Shown: piece after piece, positions 26,066 to 35,098 of the stretch
Layout of the letters: the number at the start of each line of letters is the position of its first letter
Position numbering within the stretch: the stretch's first letter is position 1
Made by a program: the position numbers and the translations under genes
Source of the DNA: NIOZ-UU13 sp964653075
GTDB lineage: Bacteria > Planctomycetota > Phycisphaerae > Sedimentisphaerales > Anaerobacaceae
Direction: 5' to 3'
DNA length: 64,000 bases
Assembly: GCA_964653075.1 (NCBI GenBank)
Contig: CAZZAX010000003.1
Span: 40,328 to 104,327 of the forward strand
Notes under the pieces: generated by a model
The model's database searches: none
What the model was told of the DNA's origin: nothing
What the model saw: only the letters and a program-made list of their open reading frames with translations

Positions 26066-26265
26066 AAGCATTTGAAAAATGGTTAAGTCGTTTTGAGGAA
26101 GCAAGGCATTGTTCAGGTGAACTTGAATCTGCAATCCTTTGGTATTCACTATGTGTCAACAGATATGTTACCAAATGTAGAACTTTGCCACTGCTACATG
26201 CAAGAAAAGAACAAATGGGTTATGAGTTCGAAAGTGAAGCCAATTTGTTAGATGCCGATGCGTAA
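26027..26265 (+). pseudogene. partial duplicate of the FecR-gene C-terminal region
   Basis: The frame reads PVLQKEKLISLEAFEKWLSR and then about 55 residues to a stop. It parallels the FecR-type protein at LKAFERWLKYLDE and the following region (ARKEQMGYEFESEANLL against the helical tail). There is no start codon; it is joined to the MauE-like fragment at a shared WLLENVP-like sequence. Confidence 0.6.
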
Positions 26266-26273
26266 TCGGCATC
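26251..26273. other. perfect 9-bp hairpin upstream of the precursor peptide
   Basis: GATGCCGAT (26251-26259) and ATCGGCATC (26265-26273) with loop GCGTA. There is no T-run, so it may be an RNA-processing or stability element rather than a terminator. Confidence 0.5.
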
Positions 26274-26405
26274 GAATGTTGATGAGCAAAGAAAATATAT
26301 TAGTGAGAATAAATTTTGAAAAACACCAGCAAAAAGTGAAAAAACGTAAGATATTAGGGCTCTTCTATTGGCAATTTTTCAAAAGGGCAGAAAGTGAGGT
26401 GTTTT

Positions 26406-26588
26406 ATGAAAGTTACTGATTTTGGAGGTTCACCATTAGGTGGGATTGAGCCTTTGTGTGGTTGTGGTTGCACCTGCCAGTGTGCTTGTGGTTGTGAACC
26501 CTGTTCAACATACTCCTCAACTCACAGCCGTACACAATCGAGGGCCTCAGCCCAGCTTGCGAATCAGAAAAGTCCAACCGTTCCCTAG
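26406..26588 (+). CDS. Cys-rich RiPP precursor peptide with alternating cysteines
   Basis: A 60-residue peptide starting at an ATG with GAGGT six bases upstream. Residues 1-17 are a short Gly-rich leader-like part (MKVTDFGGSPLGGIEPL). The core is CGCGCTCQCACGCEPC: cysteines at 18, 20, 22, 24, 26, 28, 30 and 33, i.e. seven strictly alternating plus one. The remaining 27 residues are Ser/Thr/Gln-rich. The next gene, 170 bases on, is a radical SAM/SPASM protein of the Cys-rich-peptide maturase type, and an ABC exporter follows, so I read it as the substrate of a sactipeptide- or ranthipeptide-like pathway. The product structure is unknown. Confidence 0.75.
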   Translation: MKVTDFGGSPLGGIEPLCGCGCTCQCACGCEPCSTYSSTHSRTQSRASAQLANQKSPTVP

Positions 26589-26668
26589 TACAGAACATTA
26601 ATAGTAAAAAAAAGACCGCCCTGTTGTTCGAGAGAGCCCTAATATCTATAAATTAACCGTGCAGAGTT

Positions 26669-26717
26669 TTCCGGTACGAACACCGGAATCGGAAATAATA
26701 CCTCACCAGAAGGTGAG
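26669..26717 (+). promoter_or_regulatory. tandem hairpins between precursor and maturase genes
   Basis: Hairpin 1: TTCCGGT (26669-26675) with ACCGGAA (26682-26688). Hairpin 2: CTCACC (26702-26707), loop AGAA, GGTGAG (26712-26717), followed by AAAAAGG. They lie in the 170-base gap before the maturase and could lower maturase expression relative to the peptide. Confidence 0.55.
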
Positions 26718-26758
26718 AAAAAGGTTTCGAAGCGTGGCTTAGTAATAGGAGCAAAAAA

Positions 26759-28321
26759 ATGAAAACTCATAAAAGTGATACTTTGTATGATATAGTTGAA
26801 TATGTCAAGAGAATCTTTCCCGTGCCTCCAAGATGCCATCTGTTTCGAACGGCGAGACAAGACTATGCATATGACACGAATACGGGAGAAATCATCACAT
26901 GCGACATTGTGTCCATAAACATTATTAAACATCTAGGCAAACCTGATTTTGGAGAATCTGTGCATGAATTAATCCAAAAGCATGGCGACGAACTTGTTGC
27001 TGATAGCCTGACGCAATTAGTGAAGCTATCGGCAGATCGAGAGCCCCCATTATTCTCAACAAGGGGCCCGACAGAAATTCGCTACTATCTGGGCTTCCAT
27101 GAGTTCAAGGAGCTACTTGAACACAAGCTCGAAAGCGTAGTTGTCTCGCTTACAAATAACTGTAATATGGCATGTCGCTATTGCATATACTCCGGCGAAC
27201 ACACCGCTCGTGCTACACATGGCAGTGATGTCATGTCGAAAGAGACTCTCCAATCCACATTGGAATACTTTGTTGAACATTCTACAGAAACAGAACTTCC
27301 CCACTTTGGTTTCTACGGAGGTGAACCAACTTTGACGCCGGAACTAATACGCTATGTAGCAGATTATTTGACTGAGAAATTTGGCAATAGGCGATATACA
27401 GTTGGTGTTGCATCTAATTTCTTTAATGTCAGTAACGAAATGCTATCTTTATTCAGAGACCGAGACTTCTTGGTTTACGTCAGCCTCGATGGGCCACAAC
27501 ATATACATGATAAGTGGCGAATTAGACCAGATGGCTCTGGTACCTTTGCTCAGGTGATGAAGAATATGCGGAGGCTGAAAGAGCTTGATCCAGATTGGTA
27601 TAGCCAAAAAGTATCGATAGTATCGACTATGACCCCGCCCTTTAACCTATATGACCTGCGGAACTTTTTTGAAAATGAAGACTTGATCCCTAGCGGTAAC
27701 AATGCACTTCGATTTAACTTTGTAGAATCTGAAGAGAGTAGCGCCCCTGATTGGACACCTGAGCCTTCTCAAATGAAGTCCTACATGCAAATGCGACAAG
27801 AGTATTTAAATAAGGCGCGCCTCGGTAAATTAAGTGACTGGGAAGGAAACCGATTTATCAAATCATTGTTTGACCAAGAATTCTTAAACATTTATCGACG
27901 ACATCGTAACAAGAAATCTTTCCCAGATTCGACTTTTCCAGGGGGTATCTGTGTGCCCGGGAAACGGAAGATATATGTACAGTCGGACGGAACTTTTCTA
28001 CTTTGTGAGAGAGTGCCCGAGTTCAAACCCTTCGTTATTGGCAATTGCCAAACGGGAATAGACTCATCAAAAGCGTATCAATTATGTCAGGAATTTGCTG
28101 AAATAAGTGCCGGTGAATGTGCCCAGTGTTGGGCGGTGTGCTTATGCGATTCAATTTGCTTTAGGGATGCTTTCAATGACGACGGTCCCTCGCCACAAAT
28201 AAAGCACGCGGCATGCAAGGTATTACGCAACCATAAGTCGCAATTACTCAGTGAAATGTGTTCGGTATTGGAGGAGAATCCTAAGGCATTTGATTATATG
28301 GATTCGATTACCGTACGGTAG
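26759..28321 (+). CDS. radical SAM/SPASM maturase of a Cys-rich peptide (CcpM-like)
   Basis: A 520-residue enzyme. Residues 1-120 are an N-terminal region with CHLFRTARQDYAYDTNTGEI, similar in style to CcpM-type maturases. The radical SAM core has the [4Fe-4S] motif C135-x3-C139-x2-C142 (CNMACRYC), GFYGGEPTL (SAM-binding GGE) and VSLDGPQHIHD. The C-terminal SPASM region (from GGICVPGKRKIYVQSDG) has at least nine cysteines (CERV, GNC, GECAQCWAVCLCDSICF) for two auxiliary clusters. Such enzymes install thioether links from Cys sulfur to a backbone or side-chain carbon. AGGAG precedes the start. Its natural substrate is probably the peptide at 26406. Confidence 0.85.
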   Translation: MKTHKSDTLYDIVEYVKRIFPVPPRCHLFRTARQDYAYDTNTGEIITCDIVSINIIKHLGKPDFGESVHELIQKHGDELVADSLTQLVKLSADREPPLFSTRGPTEIRYYLGFHEFKELLEHKLESVVVSLTNNCNMACRYCIYSGEHTARATHGSDVMSKETLQSTLEYFVEHSTETELPHFGFYGGEPTLTPELIRYVADYLTEKFGNRRYTVGVASNFFNVSNEMLSLFRDRDFLVYVSLDGPQHIHDKWRIRPDGSGTFAQVMKNMRRLKELDPDWYSQKVSIVSTMTPPFNLYDLRNFFENEDLIPSGNNALRFNFVESEESSAPDWTPEPSQMKSYMQMRQEYLNKARLGKLSDWEGNRFIKSLFDQEFLNIYRRHRNKKSFPDSTFPGGICVPGKRKIYVQSDGTFLLCERVPEFKPFVIGNCQTGIDSSKAYQLCQEFAEISAGECAQCWAVCLCDSICFRDAFNDDGPSPQIKHAACKVLRNHKSQLLSEMCSVLEENPKAFDYMDSITVR

Positions 28322-28459
28322 TCCGATTTAGTGAACAGCTTAAGCTCGACAGTTGTTAAGTTTAAAGCAGTTTGTACGAACATACAGGATTTCTAACGTC
28401 ATATGATTTTGTACAGGAACTGAACACGACATAGACCTTTTTGTTCAATGAGAGACCAG

Positions 28460-29117
28460 CTATAGGCAGTCAAATATAAAATAAGAAATTTTGTAATTTT
28501 GCTCTTTGACAAGTGAAGATTCCTCAGGATTAATTGGAGCGACTTCATGGTAGATACAGGCACCATCCAAGCTACGGTGCATACTCGCTGAGTTTGTCGC
28601 AGCGTGCCAGACCTTTTTCGCCTGAGCTTGTGCATGTTTACCTCGTGGGGCTTTTCGAATCACTTCAGACAGTTCTTCTCGATTCGATCCATATTCAAGA
28701 TGTCTGTAGGGATTGGTGCTGCGAACAATAGCTTTTGGCTGGTGACGTAATCGGCTGGTGACGTAAAATGGGTCTTTGAAGAATTCTTCGTACTCCGGCC
28801 AGATCAGATGCAATCGGGACCAGATCAACTGTTTCAGAAAGGCTGTTTGTTAGACCAGCCGATAACGCATGCGTGTTAGTTTCGGCATGTCATGCCCACC
28901 TCACCCGGGACAAGAGCAGCTTATATTCGCTGTTTTTTAAGCAGTATAGCGATGTAAAAGGCATCAATCTTATCTGTTTTGCGCTTATGGATGCCTTTTT
29001 TGGCTTGCTGATCTGAGTATTGTTTGATCCTCTCGGTTAATAATGCAGAGGACATGTTTGTTTTTGGCAATATCGATGCCACGGAATCGTATGTATCGTT
29101 TCTTTCTGTTCATTCTT
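28460..29117 (-). pseudogene. degenerate IS110-family transposase
   Basis: On the minus strand, near 29117, MNRKKRYIRFRGIDIAKNKH is an IS110 N-terminus (DEDD domain, first Asp in GIDIAK), and KTDKIDAFYIA follows after a frameshift. Further on, WPEYEEFFKDPFYVTSR and LSEVIRKAPRGKHAQAQAKK match the middle and the transposase-20 region. Several frameshifts and a deletion make it non-functional. It sits just after the maturase gene and separates it from the exporter genes. Confidence 0.7.
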
Positions 29118-29319
29118 GATCAGGTATCCCGGCAACCTTGCTAGTCCGCAACCTCATTCGTTATACAGAGTGTCTCCCGAAATATCGAGATCTCCAACCA
29201 GCTCACACGTGGCTTTCTAATAAGGGCCAGCAGTCTTTCTAATGAGGCCGAGCTTCAAGGAGAATGCACGCTGATCATGCCCTGATCTATTTGTTAAACG
29301 GATTCCAGGATTTTGCTGG

Positions 29320-29691
29320 TTACCTGGTCAAATTATCAGTAACTTTTCGCGTAAAGTTTGGCGCTGCTGTGCGTATCGGCAGAACCTGATAATAACCGTT
29401 AGGCGATAAGACAGAGAATGGCTGATAGGCAATCAGCTTCAAATCGATGAGTAGATCGCGGGCAATTTCAAACTATTGAAAATCCAGTGGGAGGATGTCA
29501 CAGATTTTTTCTTTTCGGTAAAAGCTGACGCCATTTCGATCTGCTACCAATACCAGGAACAGATAAAACACCTAGTCCTGGTGGGTCATAACGGCAAAAT
29601 AACTCTCTTGCAAAAGGTGGTGATCTACCCAAGCAAATGAGCCATTGACTTTTCTTGTATTTTTGGGTTGTGGAACGTGAACTTTTGGCAT
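29320..29691 (-). pseudogene. conserved mobile-element-associated gene with two amber stops
   Basis: On the minus strand ATG at 29691 opens MPKVHVPQPKNTRKVNGSFA and HHLLQESYFAVMTHQD, a TAG, then VFYLFLVLVADRNGVSFYRK and EKICDILPLDFQ, a second TAG, then FEIARDLLIDLKLIAYQPFS and YQVLP to a stop. The family (LFLVLVADR-GVSFYR-EKIC) is one I recall as small proteins near insertion elements, without known function. About 120 codons, otherwise uninterrupted frame. Confidence 0.6.
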
Positions 29692-30029
29692 AGCATATTA
29701 ACTCCTAAAAAGGCCAGGCGATTATAAATACCTGCCGAGACCGCCTCGATCAACGCATTTCGTCGGCATCGCCGCCCCATCGTCCCGCCCATCTGATGGT
29801 ATTTAGAGAAAAAAGGAAATATCACATTTAGGGACAACTTTTTCAAGAGCGGCTTTTTTCTTTCCTGAGAATCTTCCAAAAAAGTAAATCTAGTTTCGGC
29901 TTAACAGCCGGAAGTAAAAGTGGAGCCATATACATCTATTAATCCCTTTTAGGACAAGTAAAAGTAAAGGGGATTCAATGGGATCAATAAGTAAATTCAT
30001 TAACTGTACTATATGAGGAACTGCTTACT

Positions 30030-31148
30030 ATGCGAGTAAAATATAGAATTTGTGTTTTTCTGATACTGGTAATTGCTATTCTGGTCACGGGAGTGCTTCT
30101 ATGGCTATGGTATCCGTCGCAGAACCGACTGCTTCAAGAGAGACCTCGCACAATCTCTGTAGCAAATCAGATGAACTCAGCGAGAAACGCGAAGAATACA
30201 CAATCACACGCCTTACCGGCAACAGAGACAAGCACTAACGAAACACCTGATTTGTCCGTTAGTAAGGTTGAAACGGTCATCGACAACACGTATAATGATT
30301 TGCCTGAGCCCTTCACAGAAGATGAGATAGACAAGCTGTTAACAAGGGTAGATATTATGATGGCGGGGGAAGATACTATGAAGATATGGAAGACCCAAGA
30401 CAAGATAATGAAACTGTGGCCGGTGTATAGTAATATTAGAGATGAGTTGCACAATGAGCTTTCCCGCAAGTTGAGTCTAAATAATATGTCGGAGGAGGAA
30501 CTTCTTGAAACCGCTTTAAAGTTCCGGGAGAAGTTTTGGCAGACAGGGGGCGGATTCTCACAAGACTCATATAGGTATGCTTATAGGGCCCGTCTGCTGT
30601 TGGAACTGGCTCATGATAGAAATCCAGAAAACTTGGCGACAACAGACGAGCTTGTTGAAACAATCCAAACAGCTCACCCATCTATTATGTTTGATGAGGA
30701 AACGAACAAGAAAGTGCGGAATAATGAAATTGGAAAAACACTTTTGAAATTGCGTTCAGAGCAGTTTAAGCAAATTAAAAGGGAAATTTACCAAGATGGG
30801 CGATTTCCCACTTTGCAGGATTTTATACGCGCTGTCGATTTGGCTGTGCTTCTCAGCATATATGATAACCCATCAGCCAAGGAAGTGGTCGACTGGCTAC
30901 AACGTGAATCAGACCGTGGCGATTGGGCTGCTTACAGAGGGAGCCTATACGAATTTCAGAGTCATTTGAGCCGGAACAGAGCTTTCAACTTTAACATCTA
31001 CACTTCGACTAAGAGCAGGGTCGGGGAGGAACCAAGGTATGGTCGGCGTTACCCATCATTTCGTGGCCCCAATCCTGAAGAGCGAGGCTTGGTGCTTTGG
31101 TCCCAACTTCCTGGTGATGAATTACATTTCCATCATGTCGAGAAATAA
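30030..31148 (+). CDS. membrane-anchored protein of unknown function in the RiPP locus
   Basis: A 372-residue protein with one N-terminal transmembrane helix (residues about 7-28, FLILVIAILVTGVLLWLWY) and then an external or periplasmic part: a Ser/Thr-rich linker to about residue 80, then a mainly helical domain (about 90-290; EELLETALKFREKFWQTGG and similar) and a tail rich in Arg, Tyr and Pro. I do not recognise the family. GAGGAA lies about ten bases before the start. The exporter gene follows after 30 bases, so it is probably an accessory to export or immunity of the modified peptide (inference from position). Confidence 0.7.
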   Translation: MRVKYRICVFLILVIAILVTGVLLWLWYPSQNRLLQERPRTISVANQMNSARNAKNTQSHALPATETSTNETPDLSVSKVETVIDNTYNDLPEPFTEDEIDKLLTRVDIMMAGEDTMKIWKTQDKIMKLWPVYSNIRDELHNELSRKLSLNNMSEEELLETALKFREKFWQTGGGFSQDSYRYAYRARLLLELAHDRNPENLATTDELVETIQTAHPSIMFDEETNKKVRNNEIGKTLLKLRSEQFKQIKREIYQDGRFPTLQDFIRAVDLAVLLSIYDNPSAKEVVDWLQRESDRGDWAAYRGSLYEFQSHLSRNRAFNFNIYTSTKSRVGEEPRYGRRYPSFRGPNPEERGLVLWSQLPGDELHFHHVEK

Positions 31149-31178
31149 CAGTAGGAAAAAAGTGAGGTATCCAACCAT

Positions 31179-33032
31179 ATGGTTGTTAATTCACTTAGAA
31201 GCAAGAATTATAAACAATTCTTTGGTCAACACTGTCAAAATATATTTGTAGGACTAAAGCAGGTGCCCCGTATCCTCAAGTTGGTATGGCAGGCATATCC
31301 GTTTGCCGCTATTACCATACCGTCCCTTGCACTTCTCAGTGGTCCGCTTTCGGCTTTATACCTTTATAGCTGGAAGAAGGTTATTGATGGGGTAGAGCTG
31401 TGGTTGCGGGGTGATACTGCTAGTGGACGAGAGAAGATCGTCTTATTCATGAGCCTTGGTTTTATTATTGTATTGGCGCAACTTGGTCTTGAGCGGCTCC
31501 TTCGTTTTATGGAGCAGTTGCTACAGTTGAAGCTCACACACTTTATCCAGAACAAAATCTTGATACAGGCCACAACATTGGACATGACATTCTTCGAAAC
31601 GCCATCGTTTTATGATAAACTGCAGCGGGCTCAGCAAGAGGCTGCTGCACGGCCATATACGATTCTATCCTCGCTAATCGCTGGTGCAAGACAATGTGTT
31701 ACGCTCTGCTCGTATATGGTAGTGCTGTTTACACTATCTTGGTGGACTCTTCCTTACATATTGTTGGTAACAATGCCGGGCTTATTTATTCAAGCCAAAT
31801 TTGGTCGGCTACGGTGGACCATCCAGTACAACAGAACCCCAGAAGAGCGGCGAATGTTTTATTATCAACACCTGCTAACCTCCCGCCCTGAAGCTAAAGA
31901 AATACGTCTGTTTGGTTTGGCAAACTATCTTATCTCACAGTGGCGGAAGATGTTTTGGCAATTCTACCAGCAGGACCGTAGGGTGGCAGCGAGGCGAAAC
32001 CTGTCTGAGTGTGGAGTTGTTGTCGTGCATACTACTGCGACTGTGGGGTTCTATGCTTTCGCAATCTATCGAACCATTACCGACCCACTAGTCACCATTG
32101 GTAGCTTATTAATGTATACTCAAGCAATGGAGCGAAGTGTTGCCTCAATGTCCGTAGTTTTTCAGGCTATTGGATCCCTTTATGAGAATGGTCTTTATAT
32201 AAATAACCTGTTCGATTATCTTTCGCTACAGCCCCTGGTATGTACTCCTAAGGCCCCTGCGTTGGTACCGAAACAAATGCGCCAGGGAATCAATTTCAAG
32301 TCCGTAAGTTTCCGATATCCTGGCACCACCGAATATATCCTAAACGATATTTCTTTTGAAATTAGCGCAGGCGAGCGGATTGCGATTGTGGGAGAAAATG
32401 GAGCAGGTAAAACTACATTGGTGAAACTGCTGGCAAGGCTTTATGATCCGCAGCAGGGGAAAATCACTGTGGATGGCATTGACCTCCGAGAATTCGATCC
32501 TGGTAACTGGTACAAGCAGATCGGGATCATTTTCCAAGATTTTGTTCATTATTGCGTAACTGCGCAAGAGAATATTGGATTTGGCGAACTCATGCATCTT
32601 GAGGATATCGCACGCATACGCTCGGTTGCTAAACTCAGCGGTGCTGCAGAGTGTATTGAGCGACTGGAAAAGGGATGGAAGACCATCCTCGGTAAGTTCT
32701 TTGATGAGGGGCAGGATCTGTCCGTAGGTGAGTGGCAAAGGATAGCACTCGGACGGGCTATTTTACGCGATGCCCAAATACTGGTACTTGATGAACCGAC
32801 GGCCTCTCTTGATGCTAAACAGGAATACGAAATCTTTGCAAAATTCAGCGAGATTGCTAAAGGAAAGACCACGGTTTTGATCTCACATCGCTTCTCAACA
32901 GTCAGGATGGCCGATCGAATATTTGTGATCGAAAGGGGGCGAATACTCGAATCCGGCACTCACGATGAGTTAATCGCGCTTAATAACCGGTATGCCATGC
33001 TATTTGAGCGGCAAGCATCGGCTTACCGATAG
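31179..33032 (+). CDS. ABC exporter (fused membrane and ATPase domains)
   Basis: A 617-residue type I ABC exporter half-transporter: transmembrane domain at about residues 40-360 (six helices), ATPase domain at about 370-617 with Walker A GENGAGKTT, the signature as a slightly unusual LSVGEWQR (usually LSGGQ), Walker B ILVLDEPTASLD and the switch histidine in VLISHRFSTV. No C39 peptidase domain is present, so leader removal needs another protease. Such exporters move modified peptides, bacteriocins or lipids. It is last in the peptide, maturase, anchored-protein, exporter series and probably exports the alternating-Cys peptide. GAGGT precedes the start. Confidence 0.88.
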   Translation: MVVNSLRSKNYKQFFGQHCQNIFVGLKQVPRILKLVWQAYPFAAITIPSLALLSGPLSALYLYSWKKVIDGVELWLRGDTASGREKIVLFMSLGFIIVLAQLGLERLLRFMEQLLQLKLTHFIQNKILIQATTLDMTFFETPSFYDKLQRAQQEAAARPYTILSSLIAGARQCVTLCSYMVVLFTLSWWTLPYILLVTMPGLFIQAKFGRLRWTIQYNRTPEERRMFYYQHLLTSRPEAKEIRLFGLANYLISQWRKMFWQFYQQDRRVAARRNLSECGVVVVHTTATVGFYAFAIYRTITDPLVTIGSLLMYTQAMERSVASMSVVFQAIGSLYENGLYINNLFDYLSLQPLVCTPKAPALVPKQMRQGINFKSVSFRYPGTTEYILNDISFEISAGERIAIVGENGAGKTTLVKLLARLYDPQQGKITVDGIDLREFDPGNWYKQIGIIFQDFVHYCVTAQENIGFGELMHLEDIARIRSVAKLSGAAECIERLEKGWKTILGKFFDEGQDLSVGEWQRIALGRAILRDAQILVLDEPTASLDAKQEYEIFAKFSEIAKGKTTVLISHRFSTVRMADRIFVIERGRILESGTHDELIALNNRYAMLFERQASAYR

Positions 33033-33099
33033 CGCATATTTGTCAATTGGAGGGTACAAGCTCCAAGTAAAACTAGAATTTGTGTTCCCCGGGTGCAAA

Positions 33100-33700
33100 C
33101 CATGCAGATTATACCAGTCATAATTAATTATTGCGATATAATTACACTGAGATATGCTTTGTACAAACTCAGGATCAAGACAAGCAGCTTGCCAAACATC
33201 ACAAGCAGCCAAACGCAAATCGTCATAATTCTCATAGCTGCGATTTGACCAATAGTGGCTCCTAAAATACTGCTAAAGATTCTCCACCGGATTCAGCTCA
33301 GGGCTATATGCAGGCAACTATACAATCGTCACATTTTCCGGAATCCGAAGCTCCTTACACTTGACACTTGTGAAAGCCAGCTTGATCCCAGAGCAGGACG
33401 GCGTGGACATTCTCAGATCACTGTTGACCGAACTGACGCAGGAAAAGACTCATCATTCGTCCATCAACATAGGGCGATAGCAAACCCACAGTCTCGCCGG
33501 TTCTCGGACAAACCGCTGCCAACACATATACCCATTCATAACCTGTCTGTTTCACCACTCGGGGGCTAGTGCCTCTTCAAGCCCAGACTCTGGCCAGAGT
33601 CCCTTGTTGGCCGAAGCGTGCCTCATCTTCAAACCACGGCTCTATGCGTTTGCGCGATGGCATCCAACCTCTCTGGGAGGTTTTTTTGAAGGATTCCTGA
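33100..33700 (-). pseudogene. degenerate IS630-type transposase
   Basis: On the minus strand: RIEPWFEDEARFGQQG (first catalytic Asp/Glu region of the DDE domain), VYVLAAVCPRTGETVGLLSP and VHAVLLWDQAGFHKC (second Asp) are readable in different frames with several stops. It is a decayed element whose limits are not visible; I saw no terminal repeats. Confidence 0.65.
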
Positions 33701-33888
33701 ACTGTAGAGTCTGCCTTTTTATGCCTAGGAGTCTGTCCGAGTAATTGATTTAGGCAGTAATCTTCTGTTTTCTTTTGGCTTCAAATCCTGGTTTTACAGT
33801 GTGAGAATTTGCTTGCCGCTGTAGTTACGCTTTTGTTTCTCAAAATGGTTGTGACCTTTGCCATAAAACAGCAGTATCCAACATATTA

Positions 33889-34202
33889 TTAAGCCGCGAT
33901 GGCATATTGAGCCCTGAATAGTTTCAATAAGTTGTGAGTCAGGCAGACAATCGCCCACTCGCCACGCATCTTCTCAAGGCCCCGCAGCGAAAACTGAACA
34001 AACCCTCTCGCTCGTTTGATCTGGCCAAACACCGGCTCGACTATACTCTTGCGTTTAGAATAAGTTTCGAGTCCCTTCCTGGTGCGGAGCTTTCTGGCCA
34101 TCTTTCCTTGAACGGTTAAATCCTTGAGTGGCTGACCACGAGGGATTTTCGGCACAGGATCATTGTGCTTAGTTCTTTTGGTAGCAATATACGCATCTAT
34201 TT
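33889..34202 (-). pseudogene. IS1182-type transposase C-terminal fragment
   Basis: About 105 residues on the minus strand: IDAYIATKRTKHNDPVPK, GLETYSKRKSIVEPVFGQIK and RGLEKMRGEWAIVCLTHNLL, the typical end of IS1182-family (DDE_Tnp_1_6) transposases, including the late catalytic glutamate (SIVEPVFGQIK). The N-terminal two thirds are missing. The fragment starts two bases from the stop of the broken ABC ATPase gene and probably truncated that gene. Confidence 0.8.
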
Positions 34203-34203
34203 C

Positions 34204-35080
34204 TTAGGTTACCATGACAAAAATCGGCATCCGCCACAAGGCGCAATCACTTTTTATTGTTGGTATTAGTTCCTCGTTGGTTTCAAAGAGTTTCATTGCT
34301 CTGGTAAGATTCCCTGAGTTTTGGTTTATCAAATAGTTTCCGTGGTCTGCATTTCGTGGATGTAAATTTCTTCGAGGGCTGCATATGTTTAAAATCCTGT
34401 TTTCATGAATGGCTACCAGTCGACCATGCTTCATAATGCCAACGCGGTCAGCTATAATTTTGGCCCTGAATATATCGTGTGTGATCATTAAGCTAGCTTT
34501 TCCCTGTTCCCGCAGCCACCGTAGTTGGGCCAGGAATTCTTGGGCGCTTGTGGGGTCAAGCCCGCTTGTAAGTTCATCCATAATGATTACCGGAGTGTCT
34601 TTTAACAATGCGATGGCTATACCAAGTTTTTGCCGCATACCTTTGGAGAAATGTTTGAGACGCATCCTTAATGCCCTTTCAGGCAAACCCACCATCCACA
34701 TTACATTGTCATAATCCTGCTTTGTAAAACTCTTTCTGCTTGCCGGTTCAGCGAAAAACGCAAGGTCTTGTCTTGCTGTAAACATGTCATAAAGCTGAAC
34801 ATTTTCGGAAACATAAGAAACATACTTTTTTGCTTCAAGCGGCAATTTATTTACAGTCATAACTGTTGATACTTGCCGACCAAGTTGTCAGCGGGATAAA
34901 GTCCAGGAGTATGTTGATCGTTGCTGTTTCGCCTGTACCATTTGCTCCAAGGCAGCAGAAAATCTCACCTGGCTTTGCGGTATAACTTACATGGTCCAAC
35001 GCCAGAACACCGTCTTCGTACCGTTTTGTCAACTCATTAATTTCAATCATTTTGTTATTCTTTAAGCTCTCATTCTCCAA
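34204..35080 (-). pseudogene. broken ABC transporter ATPase (ABC-2 system)
   Basis: Two overlapping frames together make one ABC ATPase. The first (35080 to about 34850) has INELTKRYEDGVLALDHVSY and a Walker A reading GANGTGET, where the essential lysine is replaced by glutamate. The second frame (34860-34204) continues with the Q-loop region (ENVQLYDMFTARQDL), signature FSKGMRQKLGIA, Walker B VIIMDELTSGLD and a switch histidine (LMITHD). A frameshift lies near 34855 and the C-terminus runs into odd sequence next to the IS1182 fragment. The permease it served is still intact. Confidence 0.75.
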
Positions 35081-35098
35081 TCTATAGTCGGTTTTCTG

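Noticed and set aside
26282..26419. 45-codon frame overlapping the RiPP precursor start (MSKENILVRINF...)
   Set aside because: No good ribosome binding site, overlaps the better-supported peptide in another frame, and lacks recognisable features.
29625..29879. 84-codon minus-strand frame
   Set aside because: It covers the start of the better-supported broken gene at 29691 in another frame and has no family features.
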